Assembly: GCA_052090825.1 (NCBI GenBank)
Contig: JBQDBK010000002.1
Location: 1 to 64,000 of the forward strand
Source of the DNA: JBQDBK01 sp052090825
Lineage (GTDB): Bacteria; Bacillota; Clostridia; Tissierellales; Peptoniphilaceae
Reading direction: 5' to 3'
Length of the DNA stretch: 64,000 bases
A model generated the notes under the pieces. That model was given only the letters and a program-made list of their open reading frames with translations. It was not told the origin of the DNA and ran no database searches. Each line of letters starts with the position of its first letter. Within the stretch, counting starts at the first letter, position 1. This document shows positions 52,330 to 61,039 of this stretch, piece after piece. Position numbers and translations under genes: made by a program.

Positions 52330-54183
52330 ATGCAAAGAGTTATTTTAAAAAGCAAAAATAAAATTACATTAATAAGTGGTATCTTAATAGCCATTGCCTT
52401 TATTAGCAAATGGACAACAGGAAATATGGATATATTTGTTTGGTCATTGGTAATAGCTTCAATCTTAGGAGCAGCACCAATAGCTATTCAGGCCTATCAG
52501 GCATTAAAAGTAAAAGTAGTAAGTATAGATGTATTAGTAACAATAGCAGTAATAGGAGCATTTTTAATTCAAAATTTCGAGGAATCAGCAATAGTTACCT
52601 TCCTATTCCTATTCGGGGCATATTTAGAGCAAAGAACCCTAAATCAAACACGTTCAGCAATAAAAGAATTAACAGAAATGGCACCAGAAAGTGCATTAAA
52701 GCAAATGGAAGATGGAGAATTTGAAGAAGTAGAAGTAGATGAAGTAGATGTAGGAGATATATTATTAGTAAAAACAGGAGCAAAAGTACCAGTAGACGGA
52801 ACAGTGCTAACAGGGGAAGGAAGTATCAATGAAGCAAGTATAACAGGGGAATCAATACCAGTAAGTAAAGAAAAAGGATCAAATGTATTTGCAGGAACAA
52901 TTTTAGATAATGGAACAATACAAATAGTAGCAGACAGAGTAGGAGAAGACACAACATTTGGTAAAATCATAGAACTAGTAGAAGAAGCTCAAGACTCAAA
53001 ATCAGAAGCAGAAAGATTTATAGATAGATTCTCAAAATGGTATACACCAGCAGTTCTAGTATTAGCATTTATAGTATGGATATTCTCAAGGGATGTAGAA
53101 CTAGCAATCACAATACTAGTGCTAGGTTGCCCAGGAGCATTAGTAATAGGTGTGCCAGTATCTAATGTAGCAGGAATAGGAAACGGAGCAAAACATGGTG
53201 TACTACTAAAGGGTAGTGAAGTTATTCAAGATTTCTCTAGATTAGACACTATGGTATTTGATAAAACAGGTACTTTAACAGTAGGAAACCCATCAGTAGC
53301 AGAAAAAGTATACTATGGAGAAAACATAGAAGAAACATTAGGATATTTAGCAAGTATAGAAAGAGAATCAGATCACCCATTAGCAAAAGCAGTATTAGAA
53401 AAAATAGGAGAAGCAGAGTTTTCTGAAGTAAGTGATACAGAAGTAGTGAAGGGTGGAGGAATAGTAGCTAGGGTAAATGGTAAAAGAGTGGCAGTTGGAA
53501 ATGTGGCCTTAATGGAACAAGAAAATGTAGAATTAACCGAAAAAGCAAGAGAAGACATAAGACGCTTTGAAAAGGAAGGAAACTCATTAGTAATAACATC
53601 AGTAGATGGTCAACTAAAAGTATTAATGGGAGTAAAAGACCAGATACGTCCAGGAGTAAAAGAAGATTTACAAAGATTAAAGAAATTAGGAGTAAAAAAC
53701 CTAGTAATGCTATCAGGAGATAATCAAGGAACAGTAGACGTAGTAAGTAAAGAACTAGGCCTAACTGAAGCTCATGGGCATATGTTGCCAGAGCATAAAT
53801 CTGAATATGTAAAAATGTTAATAGAAGAAAAAGGCCAAATAGTAGCATTCGTAGGAGATGGGGTAAACGACAGTCCATCCCTAGCCCTAGCACAAATAGG
53901 AATAGCCATGGGAAGTGGAACAGACGTAGCCATAGAAACATCAGATGTAGTACTAATGAATTCAGATTTCAGTAAATTACCACACGCATTAGGACTAGTA
54001 AAAGCAACAGCAAGAAACATGATGCAGAACATCTTAATAGCAGTAGGAGTAGTATTAGTATTATTAGCAAGTGTACTATTTAGTGATTGGATGAATATGT
54101 CCATTGGAATGTTAGTCCATGAAGGTAGTATCTTAGTTGTAATCCTAAACGGTATGAGATTATTAAAATATAAACTAAGATAA
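52330..54183 (+). CDS. Heavy-metal P-type ATPase with CPG motif
   Basis: A 617-residue P1B-type ATPase without an N-terminal metal-binding domain. It has TGES (ITGESIPVS), phosphorylation site DKTGT (about residue 311), HP motif (DHPLAKAV) and GDGVNDSPSL. The membrane metal motif reads CPG (Cys267, GCPGALVIGVPV) where zinc and copper pumps have CPC, so the cargo metal is uncertain. The separate 75-residue HMA protein downstream (54291) may act as its metal donor. It is in one transcript with the hemerythrin-like gene. The codon use is smooth with its neighbours. Confidence 0.83.
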   Translation: MQRVILKSKNKITLISGILIAIAFISKWTTGNMDIFVWSLVIASILGAAPIAIQAYQALKVKVVSIDVLVTIAVIGAFLIQNFEESAIVTFLFLFGAYLEQRTLNQTRSAIKELTEMAPESALKQMEDGEFEEVEVDEVDVGDILLVKTGAKVPVDGTVLTGEGSINEASITGESIPVSKEKGSNVFAGTILDNGTIQIVADRVGEDTTFGKIIELVEEAQDSKSEAERFIDRFSKWYTPAVLVLAFIVWIFSRDVELAITILVLGCPGALVIGVPVSNVAGIGNGAKHGVLLKGSEVIQDFSRLDTMVFDKTGTLTVGNPSVAEKVYYGENIEETLGYLASIERESDHPLAKAVLEKIGEAEFSEVSDTEVVKGGGIVARVNGKRVAVGNVALMEQENVELTEKAREDIRRFEKEGNSLVITSVDGQLKVLMGVKDQIRPGVKEDLQRLKKLGVKNLVMLSGDNQGTVDVVSKELGLTEAHGHMLPEHKSEYVKMLIEEKGQIVAFVGDGVNDSPSLALAQIGIAMGSGTDVAIETSDVVLMNSDFSKLPHALGLVKATARNMMQNILIAVGVVLVLLASVLFSDWMNMSIGMLVHEGSILVVILNGMRLLKYKLR

Positions 54184-54199
54184 AAATATAAACCCAAAA

Positions 54200-54241
54200 T
54201 TGAGCTAGGTCAAAGTTTTAATAAATCAAATATGGTAATAT
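54200..54241 (+). promoter_or_regulatory. CRP/FNR-type site 3 with -10 box
   Basis: TTGAGCTAGGTCAA (54200-54213), 22 bases, then TAATAT (54236-54241). The geometry is identical to sites 1 and 2 and it drives the HMA-protein gene at 54291, so the three genes form one regulon. Confidence 0.65.
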
Positions 54242-54290
54242 TATACTAGAAGGTAATAAATGAATGAAATTTATGGGAGGAGATTAAATT

Positions 54291-54518
54291 ATGAAATCAG
54301 CAACAATCCAATTAGAAACTTTAACATGTCCATCATGTATTCAAAAGATTGAAGGTGCACTAAAAGGTTTAGACGGAGTAGATCAGGATACAGCAAAAGT
54401 ATCATTTAACTCAAGCAAAGTAAAACTAGACTTTGACGAAGATAAAGTATCAATCCAAGAAATAGAAAATGCGATTAGTAAATTAGGATATGATGTATTA
54501 AAATCAAGAGTAAAATAA
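54291..54518 (+). CDS. HMA-domain metal-binding protein (CopZ-like)
   Basis: A 75-residue single heavy-metal-associated domain with the metal site TCPSC (Cys13 and Cys16 region) and the usual C-terminal AISKLGYDV. It would bind one soft metal ion and deliver it to a pump, most likely the ATPase encoded just upstream, which lacks its own HMA domain. Copper chaperones have the same fold; the metal here is not determined. GGGAGGAG before the ATG supports the start. Confidence 0.85.
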   Translation: MKSATIQLETLTCPSCIQKIEGALKGLDGVDQDTAKVSFNSSKVKLDFDEDKVSIQEIENAISKLGYDVLKSRVK

Positions 54519-54531
54519 AAAATAAACAAAT

Positions 54532-54585
54532 AAACCCTCTAAATTCTTTATACAGTAAATGAGTTTCTCGAATTTAGAGGGTTTT
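54532..54585 (+). terminator. Rho-independent terminator
   Basis: AAACCCTCTAAATTC (54532-54546) pairs perfectly with GAATTTAGAGGGTTT (54570-54584), followed by TGTTGTTTGT. It ends the HMA gene transcript. Confidence 0.85.
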
Positions 54586-54698
54586 GTTGTTTGTAATTTG
54601 AAATAGTTTTAAATAGAAAATATGGCTTTTGAAAATCTATGAAAAGATAAAAATTGTAAAGAAAGAACTATAGTCTCATTTTTCAAAATGTATAATAG

Positions 54699-54876
54699 AG
54701 AATCTTTTAAGAAATATATACCGCCACCAAGGGGGTAGTATCAACCTATGACATCTTTATTGTCACATGAAGGCATTGTGAGATAGTTTGTAAGGTAAGG
54801 CAGCGATAAACTTAGTAATATCAATAGATTGAGCCATTGAGTGTGTAGATTGCATTCAATGGCTTTTGTGTTTTTG
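54699..54876 (+). ncRNA. Structured RNA candidate, copy upstream of ars operon
   Basis: A ~180-base non-coding block. It contains CCGCCACCAAGGGGG, AAGGCATTGTGAG, AGTAATATCAAT and a terminal hairpin GCCATTGAGTG (54833-54843) with CATTCAATGGC (54853-54863), followed by TTTTGTGTTTTT, a good terminator. A second copy with the same blocks in the same order lies at 59285-59466, downstream of arsC. The family could not be assigned by eye. The terminator at the end argues for an independent RNA rather than part of the arsR leader; arsR also has its own promoter at 54962. Confidence 0.55.
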
Positions 54877-54951
54877 AGAACATTTCCACTGGATTTTATA
54901 ATCAGATTTTAATAAAACAATTAATCAATTAATAAATTAATAATATTTGAA

Positions 54952-55050
54952 AACAACCATATTGACAACTATCGATATGGTTGTTATAATAATTTCAGAA
55001 TATCGATAACATTCGATGTCATCGAAACATATAGATATATCAAGGAGGTA
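54952..55050 (+). promoter_or_regulatory. ars operon promoter and ArsR operators
   Basis: TTGACA (54962-54967), 17 bases, TATAAT (54985-54990). The 11-bp inverted repeat AACAACCATAT/ATATGGTTGTT (54952-54962 and 54975-54985) brackets the spacer. ATCGAT-type sequences recur at 54971, 55003 and around 55013-55024, which resembles ArsR binding sites. Arsenite-induced release of ArsR from here is the expected control. Confidence 0.75.
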
Positions 55051-55055
55051 ACTTT

Positions 55056-55373
55056 ATGATTCAGTCATATGCAGAATATATTCCAGTATTTAAAGCTATA
55101 TCTGATGAGACTCGTTTAAAGATAATTGACATGCTATCTTGTGGGGAAATGTGTGCCTGTGATATTTTAGAAGGCTTAAGTATATCACAATCTACCCTTA
55201 GCTATCATATGAAGACTCTTACAGATTGTGGACTTGTAAATTCAGAACGTGACGGTGCATGGATGAGATATACCCTTAATAAAGAAAGAATAGATGAAGC
55301 TTTAAGTTTTATTACATCCATAGCTAATGAAAAGGAAGATTGTATTTGTAAGATATGTAAAAGTAATGATTAA
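55056..55373 (+). CDS. arsR: ArsR-family arsenic-responsive repressor
   Basis: A 105-residue winged-helix protein with DETRLKIIDMLSCGEMCACDIL, where the CAC pair is the usual alpha3 arsenite-binding site (ELCVCD in others), and SQSTLSYHMKTLTDCGLV as recognition helix. The C-terminus has three more cysteines (DCICKICKSND), which may add a second metal site. It is the first gene of the arsenic operon. AAGGAGGT before the ATG supports the start. Confidence 0.92.
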   Translation: MIQSYAEYIPVFKAISDETRLKIIDMLSCGEMCACDILEGLSISQSTLSYHMKTLTDCGLVNSERDGAWMRYTLNKERIDEALSFITSIANEKEDCICKICKSND

Positions 55374-55400
55374 AATAAATAAATTTAGGAGGACATTGTA

Positions 55401-55775
55401 ATGAAAAAAATGGTTATATTTGATCCAGCTATGTGTTGCTCAACAGGGGTTTGTGGACCATCTGTTGATAAAAATCTATTAAGGGTATCTACAGTCCTGA
55501 ATAGATTAAAGAAAAAGGGTGTTAATGTAGAAAGACATAATCTTTCCAGTAATCCTCAAGCTTTTATAGACAATAAGATAGTTAATAAATTTTTAGTAGA
55601 TGAAGGTACAGATGTGCTTCCTATTACACTGGTAGATGGAGAAGTTGTAAAGATGAAAGAATATCCTACTAATGAAGAGTTTGTATCGCTTCTTGAGATA
55701 CCTAAAGAATATATTATGTCTGAGTTAAGAGCAAAGAAAGAAAATAATAGTTGTTGTGGTGGAAATGGTTGTTAA
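55401..55775 (+). CDS. arsD: Arsenic metallochaperone ArsD
   Basis: A 124-residue protein with the conserved arsenite-binding cysteines near the N-terminus (PAMCCSTGVCGP; Cys12, Cys13, Cys18) and a C-terminal CCGGNGC. ArsD passes arsenite to ArsA. It is placed between arsR and arsA, 14 bases before the arsA start. AGGAGG precedes the ATG. Confidence 0.92.
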   Translation: MKKMVIFDPAMCCSTGVCGPSVDKNLLRVSTVLNRLKKKGVNVERHNLSSNPQAFIDNKIVNKFLVDEGTDVLPITLVDGEVVKMKEYPTNEEFVSLLEIPKEYIMSELRAKKENNSCCGGNGC

Positions 55776-55789
55776 TACAAGGAGGCAAT

Positions 55790-57535
55790 ATGTATAAAAA
55801 TTTTGATTTAAAAGATATTAATCTAACAAAATACATGTTTTTTACAGGTAAAGGTGGGGTTGGGAAAACATCAATAGCTTGTTCCATAGCAGTAAATTTG
55901 GCAGATAGCGGAAAAAAGATTATGCTAGTGAGTACTGACCCAGCTTCAAATCTTCAAGATGTTTTTAATACAGAACTAGATAATAAAGGTGTGGTAATTA
56001 AAGAAGTGCCAAATCTTATAGTAGCAAATTTTGAACCAGAAGCTTCAGCTGCTGAATATAGAGAAAGCGTAGTAGGACCTTTTAGAGGGAAACTTCCTGA
56101 GATTGCAATACAAAATATGGAAGAGCAGCTATCAGGCTCCTGCACAGTGGAAATTGCATCTTTCAATGAATTCTCAGGCTTTATTACTGATGAAAAAGCG
56201 GCAGAAGAATATGACCACATTATATTTGACACTGCACCAACTGGGCATGCTCTAAGAATGCTTGAATTACCATCTGCTTGGTCTGATTTCATAAGTAAAA
56301 GCACTCATGGGGCTTCCTGTTTAGGTCAACTCTCTGGATTGCAGGAAAAACAGGATATATACAAGAAAGCAGTAGAGAATTTAGCAGATGGGGAAAAGAC
56401 AACTTTAATTTTAGTTTCAAGACCTGAAAACTCAGCATTAAATGAAGCTGAGAGAGCATCTAAAGAACTTCAAGACTTAGACATAAGAAATCAACTTCTA
56501 ATAATTAATGGTGTATTACAAAGTCATGATGATGAACTTTCTACTTTGATTTTTAACAAACAACAAAATGTTATGAGTAATATGCCTGAGGGACTAAAAG
56601 GTTTTGATACATATGAAATTCCTTTAAGACCATATAACATTGCAAGTGTTGATAATCTTAGAACATTCTTTGAAGATAGTAAAGTTGATTATATGGAATC
56701 AACATTAATTACTGATAATATACCAACATTAAATAATGTAATTGAAGATCTATACAATAATGATAAAAAAGTAATATTTACCATGGGTAAAGGCGGAGTT
56801 GGAAAGACTACAATTGTAGCAACCATTGCAGTTGAGTTAGCTAAAAAGGGTAAGAAAGTTCATCTAACTACAACGGATCCAGCAAATCATATAGGTAATG
56901 TGATTGATGAAAGCTTTGGTATCACAATTAGCAATATAGATGAAGAGGAAGAATTAAGAAAATATGGTGAAGAGGTATTAAGTAAAGCAAGAGAAGCAAA
57001 TGCCTCTCAAGATGATATTGATTATATAGAAGAAGATTTGAGAAGTCCTTGTACACAAGAAATCGCTGTGTTCAGAGCTTTTGCAGATATAGTAGAACGT
57101 TCTGAAGATGAAGTAGTAGTAATAGATACAGCTCCTACGGGGCATACATTATTATTATTGGAATCTACTGAAAGTTACGATAAGGAAATCTCTCGTACTC
57201 AAGGTGAAACACCAGAGTCTGTTAAGAAACTACTACCAAAACTTAAGGATGATAAATTTACTGAAGTCTTAATAGTTGCATTACCAGAGGCAACTCCTTA
57301 TTATGAAGCAAAAAGACTTCAAGATGATTTAGATAGAGCAGATATATTTAGTAAATGGTGGCTTGTTAATTCAAGCTTTTATGCAACAGAGACCACTAAC
57401 GAAATACTAAAAGCAAAAGCAAGCAATGAGGTAGAATGGATTAATACCATTGATAAAGAGTCAAAAGGGAATTTTGCAGTAATTAAATGGACTCCCGAAG
57501 AATTAAAAGGAGAACAGTTAGCAGCATTATTATAA
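55790..57535 (+). CDS. arsA: Arsenite-transporting ATPase ArsA
   Basis: A 581-residue, two-domain ATPase. A deviant Walker A (GKGGVGKTS and GKGGVGKTT) starts each half (about residues 22 and 336), each with a DTAPTGHALR/DTAPTGHTLL switch motif. Cysteines in CTVEIASF and CTQEIAVF provide the arsenite site. It powers the ACR3 permease and receives arsenite from ArsD. The ATG at 55790 has AAGGAGG before it; a longer frame from 55751 overlaps arsD and lacks a ribosome site. Confidence 0.95.
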   Translation: MYKNFDLKDINLTKYMFFTGKGGVGKTSIACSIAVNLADSGKKIMLVSTDPASNLQDVFNTELDNKGVVIKEVPNLIVANFEPEASAAEYRESVVGPFRGKLPEIAIQNMEEQLSGSCTVEIASFNEFSGFITDEKAAEEYDHIIFDTAPTGHALRMLELPSAWSDFISKSTHGASCLGQLSGLQEKQDIYKKAVENLADGEKTTLILVSRPENSALNEAERASKELQDLDIRNQLLIINGVLQSHDDELSTLIFNKQQNVMSNMPEGLKGFDTYEIPLRPYNIASVDNLRTFFEDSKVDYMESTLITDNIPTLNNVIEDLYNNDKKVIFTMGKGGVGKTTIVATIAVELAKKGKKVHLTTTDPANHIGNVIDESFGITISNIDEEEELRKYGEEVLSKAREANASQDDIDYIEEDLRSPCTQEIAVFRAFADIVERSEDEVVVIDTAPTGHTLLLLESTESYDKEISRTQGETPESVKKLLPKLKDDKFTEVLIVALPEATPYYEAKRLQDDLDRADIFSKWWLVNSSFYATETTNEILKAKASNEVEWINTIDKESKGNFAVIKWTPEELKGEQLAALL

Positions 57536-57592
57536 TATTTTGAGGGAGGTTTTAGACCTCCCATATTATTTCGAATGGAAGGAATGATTAAC

Positions 57593-58648
57593 ATGTCGAA
57601 GGAAAAATTACCTTCGGGAATAAATTTTTTTCAAAAGTATTTAACAATCTGGGTTGCTCTTAGCATGATAGGGGGTGTGCTAATTGGTAGATACTTGCCA
57701 GCAATACCTGAATTTTTTGGTAGATTTGAATATGCACAGATATCCATCCCTACCGCAATCCTTATTTGGATAATGATTTATCCAATGATGATGAAGGTGG
57801 ATTTTCAAAGTGTAAAAAATGTAGGGAAAAATCCTAAAGGTTTATACGTAACATGGATAACAAACTGGCTTATTAAACCTTTTACTATGTATGCAATAGC
57901 TTCATTTTTCTTATTTATAGTTTTTAAAAATTTTATAACACCTGAACTTGCAACAGAATATCTAGCAGGAGCAGTCTTACTGGGAGCAGCACCATGTACA
58001 GCAATGGTCTTTGTATGGAGTACATTAACAAAAGGCAGCCCAGCTTATACAGTGGTTCAAGTAGCAACAAATAATTTAATCATATTAGTAGCATTTATTC
58101 CTATAGTTAAGTTTTTACTAGGAGTGGGTAATGTAGTAGTTCCATGGGATACTTTAATATTATCTGTAGTACTATTTGTAGTTATTCCATTGGCAGGTGG
58201 TATATTAACTAGAGTGAAAGTAATAGAGAAAAAAGGATTGGATTATTTTGAAAATGGGTTTTTACCTAAATTTGATGGTGCAACTACTATAGGGTTATTA
58301 TTAATGCTGGTATTATTATTCTCTTTCCAAGGTGAAACAATATTGAATAATCCTTTACACATTTTGCTTATAGCTATTCCACTAACTATTCAGACATTTT
58401 TAATTTTCTTTATAGCATACGGAGCAGCTAAATGGCTTAAATTACCTTTCGATGTAGCAGCACCAGCAGGTATGATAGGTGCTTCCAATTTCTTTGAACT
58501 AGCCGTTGCAGTTGCCATAGCATTGTTTGGTATGGATTCCCCAGCTGCACTTGCAACAACTGTAGGGGTTTTGACAGAAGTACCATTAATGTTGTTACTT
58601 GTGAAGATAGCAAACAACACTAAGCATTGGTTCCCTGTTTCGGAATGA
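57593..58648 (+). CDS. Arsenite efflux permease, ACR3 family
   Basis: A 351-residue membrane protein with ten hydrophobic segments and ACR3 hallmarks: LGAAPCTAMVFVWSTLTKG with the essential cysteine, and GASNFFELAVAVAIALFG near the C-terminus. It expels arsenite, probably with ArsA. The third ATG of the frame (57593) is chosen because AAGGA lies nine bases before it. A GGGAGGTTT...AAACCTCCC-like dyad in the arsA-acr3 gap (about 57542-57562) is a weak hairpin. Confidence 0.9.
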   Translation: MSKEKLPSGINFFQKYLTIWVALSMIGGVLIGRYLPAIPEFFGRFEYAQISIPTAILIWIMIYPMMMKVDFQSVKNVGKNPKGLYVTWITNWLIKPFTMYAIASFFLFIVFKNFITPELATEYLAGAVLLGAAPCTAMVFVWSTLTKGSPAYTVVQVATNNLIILVAFIPIVKFLLGVGNVVVPWDTLILSVVLFVVIPLAGGILTRVKVIEKKGLDYFENGFLPKFDGATTIGLLLMLVLLFSFQGETILNNPLHILLIAIPLTIQTFLIFFIAYGAAKWLKLPFDVAAPAGMIGASNFFELAVAVAIALFGMDSPAALATTVGVLTEVPLMLLLVKIANNTKHWFPVSE

Positions 58649-58719
58649 TAGTTTTAAAATAATTTATCATAGATGAGGGCTGCTTGTATCGAACAGTCTT
58701 CCTATTAGGAGGTATACGA

Positions 58720-59121
58720 ATGAAAAAGAAAGTTGCTTTTATATGTGTTCATAATTCATGTCGTTCACAAATGGCAGAAGCTTGGGCAAAAAAGTTAGAT
58801 AATGACGATTTGGAAGTTTATTCAGCAGGAACAGAAAGTTATCATGAAGTAAAACCTTTAGCTGTTCAAGTTATGGATGAAGTTGGGGTTGATATGAGCG
58901 ACCAACGTCCTAAATTATTAAATGAGATCCCTGAAGAAGTAGATATTTTAATTACAATGGGATGCAATGTAGTCTGTCCTTTCGTACCTAATAGCCATAG
59001 CGAGGACTGGGGTCTTGATGATCCATCAGGTGGCCCAATTGATGGTTACAGAGAGACAAGAGATTTGATTAAGGAAAAGGTAGAGAATTTGATAAGTAGA
59101 GTGAAGAAAGAAAAGAATTAA
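58720..59121 (+). CDS. arsC: Arsenate reductase, low-molecular-weight phosphatase type
   Basis: A 133-residue enzyme. The phosphatase loop CVHNSCR (Cys9 to Arg15) binds arsenate, TMGCNVVCPF provides the relay cysteines, and DWGLDDPSG is the acid loop. It reduces arsenate to arsenite for export, using thioredoxin in related enzymes. The ATG at 58720 follows AGGAGGT; an upstream TTG (58684) has no ribosome site. It is the last gene of the operon, before a strong terminator. Confidence 0.93.
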   Translation: MKKKVAFICVHNSCRSQMAEAWAKKLDNDDLEVYSAGTESYHEVKPLAVQVMDEVGVDMSDQRPKLLNEIPEEVDILITMGCNVVCPFVPNSHSEDWGLDDPSGGPIDGYRETRDLIKEKVENLISRVKKEKN

Positions 59122-59140
59122 ATAAACTTAAATTGTGATA

Positions 59141-59175
59141 AACAAAGCCTTCAAATATATTTTGAAGGTTTTGTT
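59141..59175 (+). terminator. Rho-independent terminator of the ars operon
   Basis: AACAAAGCCTTCAAA (59141-59155) pairs with TTTGAAGGTTTTGTT (59161-59175) with one G-T pair. It is palindromic with A and T flanks, so it may work both ways. Confidence 0.82.
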
Positions 59176-59284
59176 GCTTACAATTTTAATATAAAAGGTA
59201 TTTATTAAATTATTAAGATAGTTTTTTTAATGCAGTAAGCAAAATGTACTATGTAAAAATCTTAAAGATTTCATAGAGAAACGA

Positions 59285-59466
59285 TAGAAGATTAGAAATA
59301 TACCCTGGCACCAAGGGGCTACTATCTACCTTCAGCATCAGAATCGTCTCTTCAAGGCATTGTGAGGTTATGGTGAAACTAGAGGAACAGTAAAATTTAG
59401 TAATATCAATGCTTTGAGAGAATATGAGACATTGAATGTACGGATGACATTCAATGTCCTATTATA
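59285..59466 (+). ncRNA. Structured RNA candidate, copy downstream of ars operon
   Basis: Second copy of the block at 54699-54876. It has CCCTGGCACCAAGGGG, AAGGCATTGTGAGG, AGTAATATCAAT and the terminal hairpin GACATTGAATGT (59428-59439) with ACATTCAATGTC (59447-59458), a perfect 12-bp stem whose sequence differs from copy 1 on both strands of the stem. The paired changes support conserved structure. The T tract after the hairpin is weaker than in copy 1. Confidence 0.55.
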
Positions 59467-59778
59467 CTTGGAAACATGTCCATTAATATATGGGTATTAT
59501 GATGTGGTGAGTTCAGTATTATTCAGGGATGCTCCTGTTAATTAAAAAATAGGGCATATTTTAGTTCTAAACTATACACAATTATAACTATATGTAGATA
59601 GTTTTGATAGATGACAACATATGACATTCGATAAACAGAGACATTTGAGGGATAATTGGTTAAATTTGGTTGATAAAATAGTGAGTGAATTATATACTAG
59701 AGATAAAGATTTGTAGAAAAGTGTGACATTAAAATAATATCTATATCTGCATATATATAGGTTTGATGGAGGTTAAAG

Positions 59779-60264
59779 ATGCGAAAAATTTATCTGGATA
59801 GGACAGAATTTACTGGAGCAGTATTTTTAGAAGATGCTGAGATTATAACAGCAGGTACAACAATTTATTCTATGAATGTTAATGACAGAAATGATGAGTA
59901 TCAGAGATATGCTAACGATTATGATATTCAATTTATATTTGATGACTGTATTCCACCACATTTAGAATTTTATACTGTTCCACAAGTAGATATTATGGCG
60001 AAAGATAGTAGAGGTGGATTTATTGGAACCGTTGGTCAACCATGTGACTTAGAAAGTGATGCAACAATTTGTTATATCAATAAAGACTTAGAGTGCTTTA
60101 TAATTTCTGAAAATGGAGCAGATTTTCTAAGTAATATAGAATCATGGCAAAACAACTTGAAACCTTATGATAAAATCACCTTTTATCCTTCGAAAGCAGA
60201 AGCGGAAATGGAACTAGAATTTATCGATTTGACTGAAATAGGAATAAATGAGGTTAATATATAA
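59779..60264 (+). CDS. Protein of unknown function
   Basis: A 161-residue acidic soluble protein (many Asp and Glu), with no signal peptide or membrane segment. Features are IIFDDCIPPHLEFYTVPQVDI (in part IPPHLEFYTVPQVD) and a C-terminal FYPSKAEAEMELEF. I do not recognise a family. It stands alone between the ars region and the convergent minus-strand operon. GGAGG eight bases before the ATG supports it as a real gene. Confidence 0.6.
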   Translation: MRKIYLDRTEFTGAVFLEDAEIITAGTTIYSMNVNDRNDEYQRYANDYDIQFIFDDCIPPHLEFYTVPQVDIMAKDSRGGFIGTVGQPCDLESDATICYINKDLECFIISENGADFLSNIESWQNNLKPYDKITFYPSKAEAEMELEFIDLTEIGINEVNI

Positions 60265-60516
60265 ATCTTAATACACATAAATAAACAAAAAATAACTATG
60301 TCGCATAATTTATTTTATATGCAACTAACAAGAAAAGAATAGAATGACCAGAAAATAATAGTAAAGCCTTTATTAGTCTTTAATAAGCATGGGCTTATTA
60401 AGATATTAAAATTGTCTCTTCCAATCAATTTTGGCATAATGATAAGGATAAAAAATAAAGAGATTTCTTTAAGAAAACCTTTCTTAGAGTAGTCGCTTTT
60501 TATTTGCCTATTTATA

Positions 60517-61020
60517 TTAAAATTCTTCAAGCTTATTCATCCTATATCTCCATATTGGAAGAGCAATAATTCCCAAAGTCATATATTTCAGAAAAAGATT
60601 AAGCATATGGTTCTGGGATAAAATAATATCTCCATTGAATGTAAAGCCATTATTGAAAATTTGAATTACAGGGGTCAGAAGTCCTAATGTAAAAGGTAGT
60701 GCTATACCAACACCTATAAATGAAATAATAAAATTAAGTATATTGCTTATTCTAGGGAAAGCATCATTGATAAATAGAATCAAAAGTCCATAGAGAATTA
60801 CTGCAAGGATTCCAGCACCTGCATCAGGTAAATATTGTAGCTTTCCTTCTACAAGTTTTGCAGCCACATTAGGATGGAAGAAATATATTGTATAAAATAA
60901 GATAACAAAAAAGTCGATTCCAAATGCCATTGCTTTGAAGGAAATCAAGGTAATATTCTTATAAAGTTTTATAAAAAGAACTAATATTATTAAACATATC
61001 CCTATAAATAATCCTATCAA
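60517..61020 (-). CDS. Small multi-spanning membrane protein
   Basis: A 167-residue protein with about five hydrophobic segments (for example IGLFIGICLIILVLFIKLY, GILAVILYGLLILFI, ISFIGVGIALPFTLGLL). No family is recognised. The start is a TTG with GGAGGT seven bases upstream. It follows the ImmA-type protease gene by 19 bases, so it is the third gene of the repressor-protease operon. A link to DNA-damage signalling or immunity is inference. Confidence 0.6.
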   Translation of the reverse strand: MIGLFIGICLIILVLFIKLYKNITLISFKAMAFGIDFFVILFYTIYFFHPNVAAKLVEGKLQYLPDAGAGILAVILYGLLILFINDAFPRISNILNFIISFIGVGIALPFTLGLLTPVIQIFNNGFTFNGDIILSQNHMLNLFLKYMTLGIIALPIWRYRMNKLEEF

Positions 61021-61039
61021 TATACTGACCTCCTATAGC

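Larger units (their letters stand above)
59122..59778. other. Non-coding stretch after arsC
   Basis: It holds the ars terminator (59141-59175) and the second structured-RNA candidate (59285-59466). The remaining 59467-59778 is AT-rich, with no gene or clear signal apart from a ribosome site GGAGG just before the gene at 59779. Confidence 0.6.

Noticed and set aside
52410..54197. Long antisense and alternate-frame open frames across the CPG ATPase gene
   Set aside because: They mirror the strongly biased codon use of the real gene, have no ribosome sites and no recognisable domains.
54952..54985. The inverted repeat AACAACCATAT/ATATGGTTGTT as a terminator of the upstream RNA
   Set aside because: It overlaps the consensus arsR promoter and has no T tract; the upstream RNA already has its own terminator hairpin at 54833-54863.
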